From an uncultured Collinsella sp. (lineage in GTDB: Bacteria > Actinomycetota > Coriobacteriia > Coriobacteriales > Coriobacteriaceae), in assembly GCA_900547805.1 (NCBI GenBank), contig URIE01000052.1:1-11139 (forward strand): a DNA stretch of 11,139 bases. Reading direction: 5' to 3'. Positions 1 to 6,603 of this stretch are shown here, piece after piece. A program made the position numbers and the translations under genes. The notes under the pieces are model-generated. The model saw only the letters and a list, made by a program, of their open reading frames with translations. It had not been told where the DNA came from and made no database searches. The stretch's first letter is position 1; every line of letters starts with the position of its first letter.

Positions 1-65
1 ACGATTCCCAATTCATGCAAGGTAGAAACCTTTCAACAACGGTTGATGCGATGCAAACTCAAAGC

Positions 66-101
66 AAGGGGACGGCGAAGTCTAGTCTGCGCCGTCCCCT
101 T
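66..101 (-). terminator. Stem-loop terminator of the Fe-S/FAD oxidoreductase gene
   Basis: A perfect 12-bp stem (AAGGGGACGGCG at 66-77 pairing with CGCCGTCCCCTT at 90-101) encloses a 12-nt loop. It starts 15 nt past the TAG stop of the minus-strand oxidoreductase. Read on the minus strand, the 3' side ends in CCCCTT followed by a loose T-rich stretch (GCTTTGAGTTT), so the U-tract is weak. It most likely ends or stabilises the 3' end of that transcript. Nothing else convincing was seen in positions 1-65. Confidence 0.7.
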
Positions 102-116
102 ACCCGCCATGGTTAC

Positions 117-2894
117 CTATTTACGACCGAACTTGATTTTGATTGCACGCTTTAAAGCATACTTGCCAAGGCTCGGGAGCTTTTGCTCGTATTTGACCAT
201 CGTGGAGCACTCGGGGCGGTCACGATCAAGGTGAATGGCGTCGAACGCGCACTTGGTGGTGCACAGGCCGCAACCGATGCACTTGTTGGGGTCGACGATC
301 GAGGCGCCGCAGCCCAGGCAGCGGGCGGTCTCGGCGCGCACCTGCTCCTCGGTAAAGGTCTCGACGTACTCGCTAAACGGCGCAGCCTTCTCGCGTTCGC
401 GGTCCACATGCGCAACCTCGCGGCTCGCGTTGTCGTAGCTCTCGAGCACAACGTCGTCGCGGTCGAGCGCGGTGTAGCGGCGCTGATTGCGGCCGATGGT
501 GAGCGTGGAGCCCGGCTGCACAAAGCGATGGATGGACACCGCGGCCTCGTGGCCGGCGGCGATAGCGTCGATGGCAAAGCTGGGGCCGGTGTAGACGTCG
601 CCGCCCACAAAGATGTCTGGCTCGGCGGTCTGGTAGGTCTGGGGATCGGCAAGGGCACCCTGGCCGCGGCCGAGCTCCACCTTGGAGCCAGCTAGCAGGT
701 CGCCCCACACAATGGACTGGCCAATCGACATGACGACACGGTCGGCATCGACACGGCGCAGATCGTTCTCGTCGTACTCGGGCGCAAAACGGCCCTCGTC
801 GTCAAAGACACGCGTGCAGCGCTTGAAGGTGATACCGCACACACGACCGGCCTCGTCCAGGTGAATCTCCTTGGGGCCCCAGCCGCAGCTGATGTGAGCG
901 CCGTCCTCAACGGCCTCGCGACGTTCCTCCTCGCTGGCGGGCATCTGGACCTCGCTCTCCAGGCAGAACATCTCAACGTGCTCAGAGCCCAAACGGCAGG
1001 CGTTGCGGGCAACGTCGATGGCCACGTTGCCGCCGCCCACCACAATGGTGCGGCCGGACAGGGTATCGATCTTGCCGCTGTTAACCTCGCGAAGGAAGTC
1101 GACGGCCACGGTCACGTCCTCGGCATCCTCGCCCGGAATACCGGCAAGGCGGCCGCCCTGGCAGCCGATGGCCACGTAAAAGGCCTTAAAGCCCTGCGCG
1201 CGCAGCTCGTCGAGCGTCACATCACGACCGACCTCCACGCCATAGCGGAACTCGGCACCCATCAGGCGAATGATCTCGACCTCGGCCTCGATAACATCCT
1301 TCTGCAGCTTAAAGCTGGGAATGCCATAGGTGAGCATGCCACCCGGGCGCTCGTTCTTCTCGAACACGACGGGCTTGTAGCCCTTCTCGGCCAGATAGAA
1401 AGCGCAGGACAGGCCGGCCGGACCGGCACCGATGATGGCGATCTTCTGATCAAAGCCGCCAGCGCGCGTCGGCGTAACCACGGGCGGGACGTAGCGGGTC
1501 GCGGTATCCAAATCGCGCTGGGCGATGAACTTCTTGACCTCGTCGATAGCCACGGCGGCGTCCACACGGCCGCGAGTGCAGGCATCCTCGCAGCGGCGGT
1601 TGCACACGCGGCCGCAGATGGCGGGCAGCGGGTTCTCACGCTTGATGAGCGCCAGCGCCTCGTCATAGCGACCCTGAGCCGCGAGCTTCAAATAGCCCTG
1701 AACGGCAACGTGCGCGGGGCAGACCGTCTTGCAGGGAGCGGTGCCGGACTCATGCGTCTCGATACGGTTGTCGTTGCGGTAGTTGGGCGACCACTTGGTG
1801 TGGTCCCACTTGGTGGCATCGGGCAGCTCCTGGCGCGGATACTCAGGCACCTGTCCGCCGGCCTTTTTGCTGCAGAGCTTCTGGCCCAGCTTGGCGGCAC
1901 CGGCCGGGCACACCTCGACGCAGCGACCGCAGGCCACGCACTTGTCCTTCTCGACCTTGGCGACATAGGCCGAGCGCGACAGGTTGGGCGTGTTGAACAG
2001 CTGAGAGGTGCGCAGGGCATAACACACGTTGACGTTGCAGTTGCAGATAGCGAAGATCTTGTTCTCGCCGTCGATATTGGTGATCTGGTGCACAAAGCCG
2101 TTGTCCTCGGCCTGGCGCAGGATGTCGTAGACCTCGTCGCGCGTCACGTAATGGCCGCGGTCGGTCTCAACCACATAGTCGGCCATATCGCCCACGGCAA
2201 TGCACCAGTCGGCGGGGTCGTCGGCGCAGCCCTCACCCATCACGCGACGGCTCGCGCGGCAGCTGCAGGTGCTGGCGGCATATTTACCCTCGTATTTGTC
2301 GAGCCAGTGCTCGATATGCTCAATAGGCACCGAGGTGCTCGCGGCGTCGATGGCCTTCTCGACCGGAATGACGTGCATGCCGATGCCGGCGCCTCCGGGC
2401 GGCACCATCGGCGTGGCCTTGGACAGCGGTCCCTTGGACGCCTGCTCAAAGAACTTGGCATAGACCGGGTGCTCCTCGAGCTGGCTCATGCGCATGTTGA
2501 GGAACTCGGCGGAACCCGGCACCAGCATGGGCAGCACCCACTGCTTGGCACGCTCGGGATTTTCCCAGTTGTACTCGAGAAGACCCGTGTAGCTCATGTC
2601 GTCGAGCATCTTCTCGATATCGGCTTCGGGCATGCCGGTGAGCTTGACCATCTCGGGCAGCGTATAGGGACGGCGCATCTTCATCTTGCAGAGCACTTCG
2701 GCCTGCTCGTCGGTTGCGGCCTCGGCAAACGACCAGTACTCGTAGCCCAGCAGCTCATCGCGATGCAGCAGACGGTTGGTGCAGTGCTCGCACAGCTTGA
2801 CGATTGCCTCGCGCGGATGCTCCGGCAGCGGCGGCACGAACTCCGAACCGATGTCGGGCTCGGTGTAGCTAATCCCCGGTCCGTTGAGAATCAT
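117..2894 (-). CDS. Multi-[4Fe-4S] FAD/NAD(P)H-dependent oxidoreductase (GltD/NfnB-like, with N-terminal ferredoxin module)
   Basis: A 925-residue predicted cytoplasmic flavo-iron-sulfur oxidoreductase. Residues 1-310 form a winged-helix-like region with two unusual cysteine groups, CSC at 210-212 (plus C231) and CNC at 284-286 followed by C291. A ferredoxin motif follows, C319-x2-C322-x2-C325-x3-C329. Residues 388-439 form a DPYD/GltD-type Fe-S domain (C388, C392, C427, C431, C435, C439). The FAD Rossmann motif GAGPAG is at 489-494, the NAD(P)H motif VGGGNVA at 619-625, and a second FAD contact VGGD near 763-766. A C-terminal ferredoxin domain carries C859, C862, C872, C875, C878 and C882. 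The core matches the glutamate synthase small subunit/NfnB/SfrB family, which moves electrons between NAD(P)H and ferredoxin-like partners; no GltB large subunit is nearby, so glutamate synthase is unlikely. Start chosen at 2894 because AGAAGGGA lies 5 nt upstream; the frame stays open further upstream (ATG at 2969), but without a comparable ribosome site. The substrate is unknown. It is divergent from the TetR gene and probably controlled by it. Confidence 0.85.
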   Translation of the reverse strand: MILNGPGISYTEPDIGSEFVPPLPEHPREAIVKLCEHCTNRLLHRDELLGYEYWSFAEAATDEQAEVLCKMKMRRPYTLPEMVKLTGMPEADIEKMLDDMSYTGLLEYNWENPERAKQWVLPMLVPGSAEFLNMRMSQLEEHPVYAKFFEQASKGPLSKATPMVPPGGAGIGMHVIPVEKAIDAASTSVPIEHIEHWLDKYEGKYAASTCSCRASRRVMGEGCADDPADWCIAVGDMADYVVETDRGHYVTRDEVYDILRQAEDNGFVHQITNIDGENKIFAICNCNVNVCYALRTSQLFNTPNLSRSAYVAKVEKDKCVACGRCVEVCPAGAAKLGQKLCSKKAGGQVPEYPRQELPDATKWDHTKWSPNYRNDNRIETHESGTAPCKTVCPAHVAVQGYLKLAAQGRYDEALALIKRENPLPAICGRVCNRRCEDACTRGRVDAAVAIDEVKKFIAQRDLDTATRYVPPVVTPTRAGGFDQKIAIIGAGPAGLSCAFYLAEKGYKPVVFEKNERPGGMLTYGIPSFKLQKDVIEAEVEIIRLMGAEFRYGVEVGRDVTLDELRAQGFKAFYVAIGCQGGRLAGIPGEDAEDVTVAVDFLREVNSGKIDTLSGRTIVVGGGNVAIDVARNACRLGSEHVEMFCLESEVQMPASEEERREAVEDGAHISCGWGPKEIHLDEAGRVCGITFKRCTRVFDDEGRFAPEYDENDLRRVDADRVVMSIGQSIVWGDLLAGSKVELGRGQGALADPQTYQTAEPDIFVGGDVYTGPSFAIDAIAAGHEAAVSIHRFVQPGSTLTIGRNQRRYTALDRDDVVLESYDNASREVAHVDREREKAAPFSEYVETFTEEQVRAETARCLGCGASIVDPNKCIGCGLCTTKCAFDAIHLDRDRPECSTMVKYEQKLPSLGKYALKRAIKIKFGRK

Positions 2895-2956
2895 GGTTGT
2901 CCCTTCTCTTGCCGCAGCCCGACGAGGCCGCAGCGCCCCTCTTTTTTTGCAGGCCG

Positions 2957-2972
2957 GGCATGCCCCCATGCC
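2957..2972 (-). other. Short leader hairpin upstream of the oxidoreductase gene
   Basis: GGCATG-CCCC-CATGCC forms a 6-bp stem with a 4-nt loop and overlaps the perfect palindrome GGGCATGCCC (2956-2965). It lies 63 nt upstream of the chosen oxidoreductase start, between the palindromic operators and the ribosome site, so it would be part of the 5' leader if transcription begins near the operators. A run of seven T (seven A on the minus strand) at 2942-2948 follows. A function is not shown; it could be a leader structure or chance. Confidence 0.25.
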
Positions 2973-2987
2973 GTTCACCCGCCATTG

Positions 2988-3002
2988 TTGACATTGTGTC
3001 AA
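2988..3002. promoter_or_regulatory. Operator-like palindrome 1 in the divergent promoter region
   Basis: TTGACA-TTG-TGTCAA is a perfect 6-3-6 palindrome. Allowing one mismatched pair, the symmetry extends to 23 bp (2984-3006). It has the same layout as the palindrome at 3011-3025, with centres 23 bp apart, about two helical turns. The position between a TetR-family gene and a divergently read enzyme gene is the classic location of a TetR operator. That it binds this regulator is inference. Confidence 0.65.
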
Positions 3003-3010
3003 AAATAGTA

Positions 3011-3025
3011 TTGACGAACCGTCAA
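3011..3025. promoter_or_regulatory. Operator-like palindrome 2 in the divergent promoter region
   Basis: TTGACG-AAC-CGTCAA is a second perfect 6-3-6 palindrome sharing the half-site TTGAC/GTCAA with palindrome 1. Its right side CGAACCGTCA (3015-3024) recurs with one change as CGAACGGTCA at 3046-3055, closer to the TetR start, suggesting a weaker third site. A poor minus-strand promoter candidate overlaps it (TTGAAT at 3030-3035, 19-nt spacer, TACTAT at 3005-3010), so binding here could block oxidoreductase transcription. The promoter call is weak; the palindrome itself is certain. Confidence 0.65.
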
Positions 3026-3069
3026 CAATATTCAAGACTGTTAGGCGAACGGTCAGGCAAAAGAGGATG

Positions 3070-3077
3070 AAAGGCGG
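3070..3077 (+). promoter_or_regulatory. Ribosome site deciding the TetR start
   Basis: AAAGGCGG ends 7 nt before the ATG at 3085. The earlier in-frame ATG at 3067 has AAGAGG directly abutting it with no spacer, which is a poor arrangement. The 3085 start is therefore preferred, although the 6-residue longer form cannot be excluded. Confidence 0.5.
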
Positions 3078-3084
3078 CAAAAAC

Positions 3085-3747
3085 ATGGGCAACAACACAG
3101 CAGATACCTCTGTGGTCGATGCCGTTCCCGCATCCGATAGCGCGGCAAAGCGCCTGACGGGCGACGAACGCCGTCGCGAGATCCTCGATGCCGTACGTAC
3201 CGTAAGCTCCGAGCTGGGCGTGTCCCACCTATCGGTATCGGCCGTGACCAAGCGAGCCGGCTGCACGCGTTCATTGTTCTACCACTACTTTGCCGATATG
3301 GACGCCGCCGTCACCGCTGTTATGGACGAGGCGATCGACGGCTTTATCTCCGAGCTCGAGCAGTGGAATGCCAACCGCACCGTCGGTGATATCGAGGGCG
3401 CGCTCGACACCGTCGCCCCGCTCTTTAAGCGCCTGGTCGCCAGCGGCCACGAACTGCCGCACACTCTGACCTCCAACAGCGGCGCGCTCTACGGCGGCTT
3501 TTTGCACAACGTGGTCCAGCGTGTGGCGCAGTATATCTGCGACACCACCGTGGTGGATTTTGTCGCCCATCATGAGCTACGCATCGACCATGTCTACGAG
3601 ACGTTCTACACCCTCATCATGGGTCTTTTGATGTATATCCGCACGCACCCCGATGTGCCCGACGAGACGGTCAAGGAAATCATCGCCTCGACGCTCCACA
3701 TCGAGGGCTATACCGCCAAGTATCCGGAGCGTAAGCCCCAGAACTGA
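3085..3747 (+). CDS. TetR/AcrR-family transcriptional regulator
   Basis: A 220-residue protein of typical TetR length. A disordered N-terminal stretch (about 1-25) precedes the family DNA-binding domain: helix 1 around RREILDAVRTV (30-40) and the helix-turn-helix LSVSAVTKRAGCTRSLFYHYF (49-69), where the F-Y-x-Y-F ending is diagnostic. Residues 75-205 are helical and would form the ligand and dimer domain; they are not conserved enough to name a ligand. It probably represses its own operon and the divergent oxidoreductase through the palindromes at 2988-3025, being released by a small molecule handled by the locus. The membrane-protein gene follows after 63 nt on the same strand, so the two are likely cotranscribed. 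Confidence 0.9.
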   Translation: MGNNTADTSVVDAVPASDSAAKRLTGDERRREILDAVRTVSSELGVSHLSVSAVTKRAGCTRSLFYHYFADMDAAVTAVMDEAIDGFISELEQWNANRTVGDIEGALDTVAPLFKRLVASGHELPHTLTSNSGALYGGFLHNVVQRVAQYICDTTVVDFVAHHELRIDHVYETFYTLIMGLLMYIRTHPDVPDETVKEIIASTLHIEGYTAKYPERKPQN

Positions 3748-3764
3748 CGACATTTGGCCAAACT

Positions 3765-3792
3765 GCCCGCGATCAGAAGAGGGGCCGCGGGC
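3765..3792 (+). other. Intercistronic stem-loop between the TetR and membrane-protein genes
   Basis: GCCCGCG (3765-3771) and CGCGGGC (3786-3792) form a perfect 7-bp GC stem with a 14-nt loop. No U-tract follows, so it is not a standard intrinsic terminator. It lies 6 nt before the AAAGGAG ribosome site (3798-3804) of the next gene and might tune relative expression or mRNA stability within the operon. Confidence 0.4.
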
Positions 3793-3810
3793 GTGTGAAA
3801 GGAGAGCAGC

Positions 3811-4818
3811 ATGCTGTTCGATGTTTGGGGTAGCGATACCCTTATCCACTGGGCCGGCTGGGCCATGGTCTTTATTGGCCTGATCGTGCTCAACGAGGTC
3901 GGCCGCCGCACCAAGCTGGGCGCGGCAATCATCTTTGGCGTGGCTCCGCTGGCCATGACCATCTACTGCGTCGCCATCGCCATTGGCGTCTCGCAGGGTG
4001 CCGAGTGGGCACTCACCAACCCCACCCATGTGTACCAGAACAGCTGGTTCCACTACGCCAAGGTATACGCGGCGCTGGCCGGTTGCTGGGGCTTCATTGC
4101 CATTAAGTACCAGTGGGGCAAGATCGGCAAGGCGCACTGGTTCCGCGCATGGCCGTTTGTGATCGTCGCCATCAACATCATGATCGCCGTCGTGTCCGAC
4201 TTTGAAAGCGCCTATCACTTCTTTGTCCTGGGCGAGTCCACCTGGGTCACCTCCGAAGGTGCTACGCAGTTGGCCGGCTGGAACAACGTGTTCAACGGCA
4301 TCGCCGGTATCATCAACATCTTCTGCATGACCGGTTGGTGGAGCGTCTACGCCTCCGAGGACAAGACCGATATGCTGTGGCCCGATATGACCTGGGTCTA
4401 CATCATCGCCTACGATATCTGGAACTTCTGCTACACCTACAACTGCCTGCCCACCCACTCCTGGTTCTGCGGCTTTGCGCTGCTGCTGGCGCCCACCGTC
4501 GCCGCCTTTATCTGGAACAAGGGCGGCTGGATCCAGAACCGCGCCTTTACGCTGGCCATTTGGTGCATGTTTGCCCAGGTGTTCCCGTACTTCCAGGAGG
4601 AGTCCATCTTTGTGACCCACTCCACGCTCGACCCCGGCGCCGCTACCGCGGTCTCGATCGCCGCGCTGGTCGCCAACATCGCCGCGATCATCTACATCGC
4701 CTACCGCGCCAAGAAGCTCGGCCGCAATCCCTACAAGCAGGATGTCTTTGAGGGCACCAGCGATTGGGAGAAGGCCACCGCTCGCCGCGCCAAGGTTGAT
4801 TACGCACACGCCGAGTAA
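3811..4818 (+). CDS. Polytopic membrane protein, DUF5692-like
   Basis: A 335-residue integral membrane protein with eight to nine predicted membrane segments at roughly residues 10-29, 37-60, 81-99, 112-130, 161-180, 193-212, 217-235, 244-262 and 274-298, and a charged C-terminal tail (299-335) that is probably cytoplasmic. It is very rich in Trp, Tyr and Phe within the membrane segments and carries embedded charged residues (for example E28, D130, E132, D202), as expected of a transporter or ligand-binding membrane protein. I recall the DUF5692 family from similar gut anaerobes, but its function is not established and the assignment is from memory. Start supported by AAAGGAG 6 nt upstream. 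It probably forms an operon with the preceding TetR gene and is closed by the terminator at 4887. Its place in the locus suggests transport of, or electron exchange with, the oxidoreductase substrate; this is inference. Confidence 0.8.
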   Translation: MLFDVWGSDTLIHWAGWAMVFIGLIVLNEVGRRTKLGAAIIFGVAPLAMTIYCVAIAIGVSQGAEWALTNPTHVYQNSWFHYAKVYAALAGCWGFIAIKYQWGKIGKAHWFRAWPFVIVAINIMIAVVSDFESAYHFFVLGESTWVTSEGATQLAGWNNVFNGIAGIINIFCMTGWWSVYASEDKTDMLWPDMTWVYIIAYDIWNFCYTYNCLPTHSWFCGFALLLAPTVAAFIWNKGGWIQNRAFTLAIWCMFAQVFPYFQEESIFVTHSTLDPGAATAVSIAALVANIAAIIYIAYRAKKLGRNPYKQDVFEGTSDWEKATARRAKVDYAHAE

Positions 4819-4886
4819 CATGTTGGCCGCTGTTGGCACTTGGGCATAGGCCCGCTCACCAGGCCTTTCAATCCAATGTCTCGCAG

Positions 4887-4927
4887 AGCCCCCGAAAAGC
4901 GTTTCGCTCGCTTTCCGGGGGCTTTTT
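4887..4927 (+). terminator. Rho-independent terminator after the membrane-protein gene
   Basis: A 15-bp stem with one A-C mismatch (4887-4901 with 4909-4923) and a 7-nt loop (TTTCGCT) is followed by a five-T run. It lies 69 nt past the DUF5692-like stop. A textbook intrinsic terminator that ends the TetR/membrane-protein operon. Confidence 0.92.
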
Positions 4928-4996
4928 GTCGTTGCGCCTCTATTCATCTATTCAAAAACACGCGCATATATAAAATCGGATTTCAAATCATGCGGC

Positions 4997-5018
4997 GGCT
5001 CTATGGAGCCCCGTTTTT
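4997..5018 (+). other. Small hairpin with T-run in the leader of the 500-residue membrane-protein gene
   Basis: GGCTC-TATG-GAGCC (4997-5010) forms a 5-bp stem and is followed by CCG and five T. It resembles a weak terminator or attenuator 39 nt before the next start codon. The AT-rich stretch at 4966-4976 (ATATATAAAAT) just upstream could contain the -10 element of that gene, though no matching -35 is clear. Too short to be confident. Confidence 0.25.
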
Positions 5019-5056
5019 GGGTACATTGTTGTCCCGATATTGAGCTTGGGGGATAT

Positions 5057-6559
5057 ATGAAAGATGAGACGATGGGCCAAGAGGATGCGGTCCAAGATGC
5101 AGAAGCGTGTGCCGAGGCCCTGGAGAGTCTAGACCAGATCGCGCTGGCCGAGATTACGTTTGACGATTCGAGCGTTGATGTGCAGGATGAGCCGGAAATC
5201 GAGGCGCAGCTCGATGATCAGGATGCAAAAGACGATGGCGCCGCGCCCACCGAAGACGAGGCAGGTCACGAAGACACCGAAAGCGAGGCCGGCAATCAGC
5301 CCGAATCCGACACGGGCGAGGAAACCGTCTTGCTCGACAGCTTGCCGGCCGAGGATTCGCTGACCCGCGAGCTTCCTGGCCTGGGTTCCGCACCAGCCGT
5401 GGACGAGACCATCGCCATGGGCGATATTCCCCTACCGTCCGTTCCCTCGGCACGCGAGGCCGAGGTTCGTCATCGCAAGATGTCGCCCAAGCGCCGCAAT
5501 CTGATGGTCGCCGGTATCGTGGCCGCCGCGCTCGTCGCCGGCGGTGCAGGCTATGCTGCCTGGAACGGATATCAGCAAGAGCAGGCTGCCGCTGTCGCCG
5601 CCAATGCCCACACGATGATGTCGGTGCAGATTGGCGTGCATGCCGCGGGCCTCGACTGTTCCACCAGCTCTAAGATTCCCGTACAGGTGAGCGGTCAGGA
5701 CGCTGATGGCTCATCCGTGAGCGAAACGCTCTATGTTGACGAGCACGGCCGCGGCATCAAACTGCTGCCCGGCGATTACACGCTCTCCATCGCTGCCTCT
5801 CCCATCGCGGCCGACGGCACCATCTATACCGTCCCGACCACCAAGGCGCAGGTCACGATCAAGAGCGACGGACAGGACCTAAGCAGCCAGGCCGCCTTTA
5901 AGCTCAAGGTGCCTTCGGCCGACACGGTGACTGACGACCAGATCGATGCCGCCGCCAAATATGCCGAGGAGGGAGGCGCGAGCTCCGCCGCCACCGCCAA
6001 GGTGCTCCAGCAGGCGGCAACCGCGCGGCGCGACGCCGCCGTCAATGCCGTGAGCGCGCAAAAGGCACAGGCGGCCCGTGATGCCGACGCCCGCCACAAG
6101 GCAACCGACCTCTACCAGCTCGATATCCCCGTCGAGTGGTACGGCAAGGTCGAGACTTGGCAAAATGGCAGCACGCTATGCATCTATCTTGCCGGCGACA
6201 GCGATACACCGATTGTGACGCTCGTCGCAGTGCGCGAGGGCGAGAGCTTTACGCCCGATGAGGGCGATACGGTTTTGGGTGCGGCCAACCTAGGCAACGG
6301 TTATACCGTCTACGCCAGCGGTCCCGTCTATCCGTACGTGGTGCCCCAGACCATCAACGGACGGACGCAGAATCCCGTGTCGACCTACCCTATGGACTCG
6401 GCCATTGAGCTTGTCGAGCTCACGACCGGCAACCGCTACACCTATAGCCAGATCAAGAACGTACTGGTCGGCAAAGACGGCAAGGCCGACGCTGCGACCA
6501 AACTCGAGACCGACTACCTCGCCCAGATTCTCCTGCCGAGCATCAAGGCCCAGGACTAG
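5057..6559 (+). CDS. Single-pass membrane protein with acidic cytoplasmic tail and extracytoplasmic domain (hypothetical)
   Basis: I do not recognise a named family across the 500 residues. Residues 1-130 are strongly acidic (Asp/Glu-rich, probably disordered). A basic patch (HRKMSPKRR, 139-147) precedes one hydrophobic segment at about 148-168, giving an N-in/C-out topology. Residues 188-285 look beta-rich with a carboxypeptidase-regulatory-like flavour. Residues 295-346 are an Ala-rich helix, likely a coiled coil. Residues 350-500 form a second beta-rich domain opening with the motif IPVEWYGKVE, which I associate with secreted proteins of coriobacteria (from memory). Two outside cysteines (C201, C375) could form a disulfide. 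Start at 5057 chosen because GGGGGA precedes it; an upstream in-frame ATG at 5003 sits inside a hairpin and lacks a ribosome site. It is a monocistronic unit, convergent with the ATPase gene. A cell-surface sensing or envelope role is possible but unproven. Confidence 0.75.
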   Translation: MKDETMGQEDAVQDAEACAEALESLDQIALAEITFDDSSVDVQDEPEIEAQLDDQDAKDDGAAPTEDEAGHEDTESEAGNQPESDTGEETVLLDSLPAEDSLTRELPGLGSAPAVDETIAMGDIPLPSVPSAREAEVRHRKMSPKRRNLMVAGIVAAALVAGGAGYAAWNGYQQEQAAAVAANAHTMMSVQIGVHAAGLDCSTSSKIPVQVSGQDADGSSVSETLYVDEHGRGIKLLPGDYTLSIAASPIAADGTIYTVPTTKAQVTIKSDGQDLSSQAAFKLKVPSADTVTDDQIDAAAKYAEEGGASSAATAKVLQQAATARRDAAVNAVSAQKAQAARDADARHKATDLYQLDIPVEWYGKVETWQNGSTLCIYLAGDSDTPIVTLVAVREGESFTPDEGDTVLGAANLGNGYTVYASGPVYPYVVPQTINGRTQNPVSTYPMDSAIELVELTTGNRYTYSQIKNVLVGKDGKADAATKLETDYLAQILLPSIKAQD

Positions 6560-6583
6560 CGGACCATGACACCTGAGTCCTGG
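6550..6583. other. Inverted repeat overlapping the stop codon at the convergent gene junction
   Basis: CCAGGACT (6550-6557) and AGTCCTGG (6576-6583) are a perfect 8-bp inverted repeat around an 18-nt spacer; a one-base bulge allows two more GC pairs. The left arm includes the first base of the TAG stop of the plus-strand gene. No T-run follows on either strand, so intrinsic termination is doubtful, but it is the only structure in the 44-nt gap between the two convergent genes and may end or protect their transcripts. Confidence 0.4.
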
Positions 6584-6603
6584 CCTCGCAAATCCATAGA
6601 CGA

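Noticed and set aside
33..46. Short inverted repeat TCAAC-AACG-GTTGA near the window start
   Set aside because: A five-base arm is expected by chance and it does not match the palindromes at 2988-3025.
861..3008. Long plus-strand open frame (715 codons) opposite the oxidoreductase
   Set aside because: It is antisense to a clearly conserved Fe-S/FAD enzyme, has low-complexity Ala/Gly/Leu/His composition and no domain; such shadows are usual in high-GC genes.
3577..4947. Minus-strand open frame (456 codons) across the DUF5692-like gene
   Set aside because: The opposite strand encodes a protein with regular membrane segments, a good ribosome site and a terminator; this frame is Gly/Asp/Val-rich noise and runs through that terminator.
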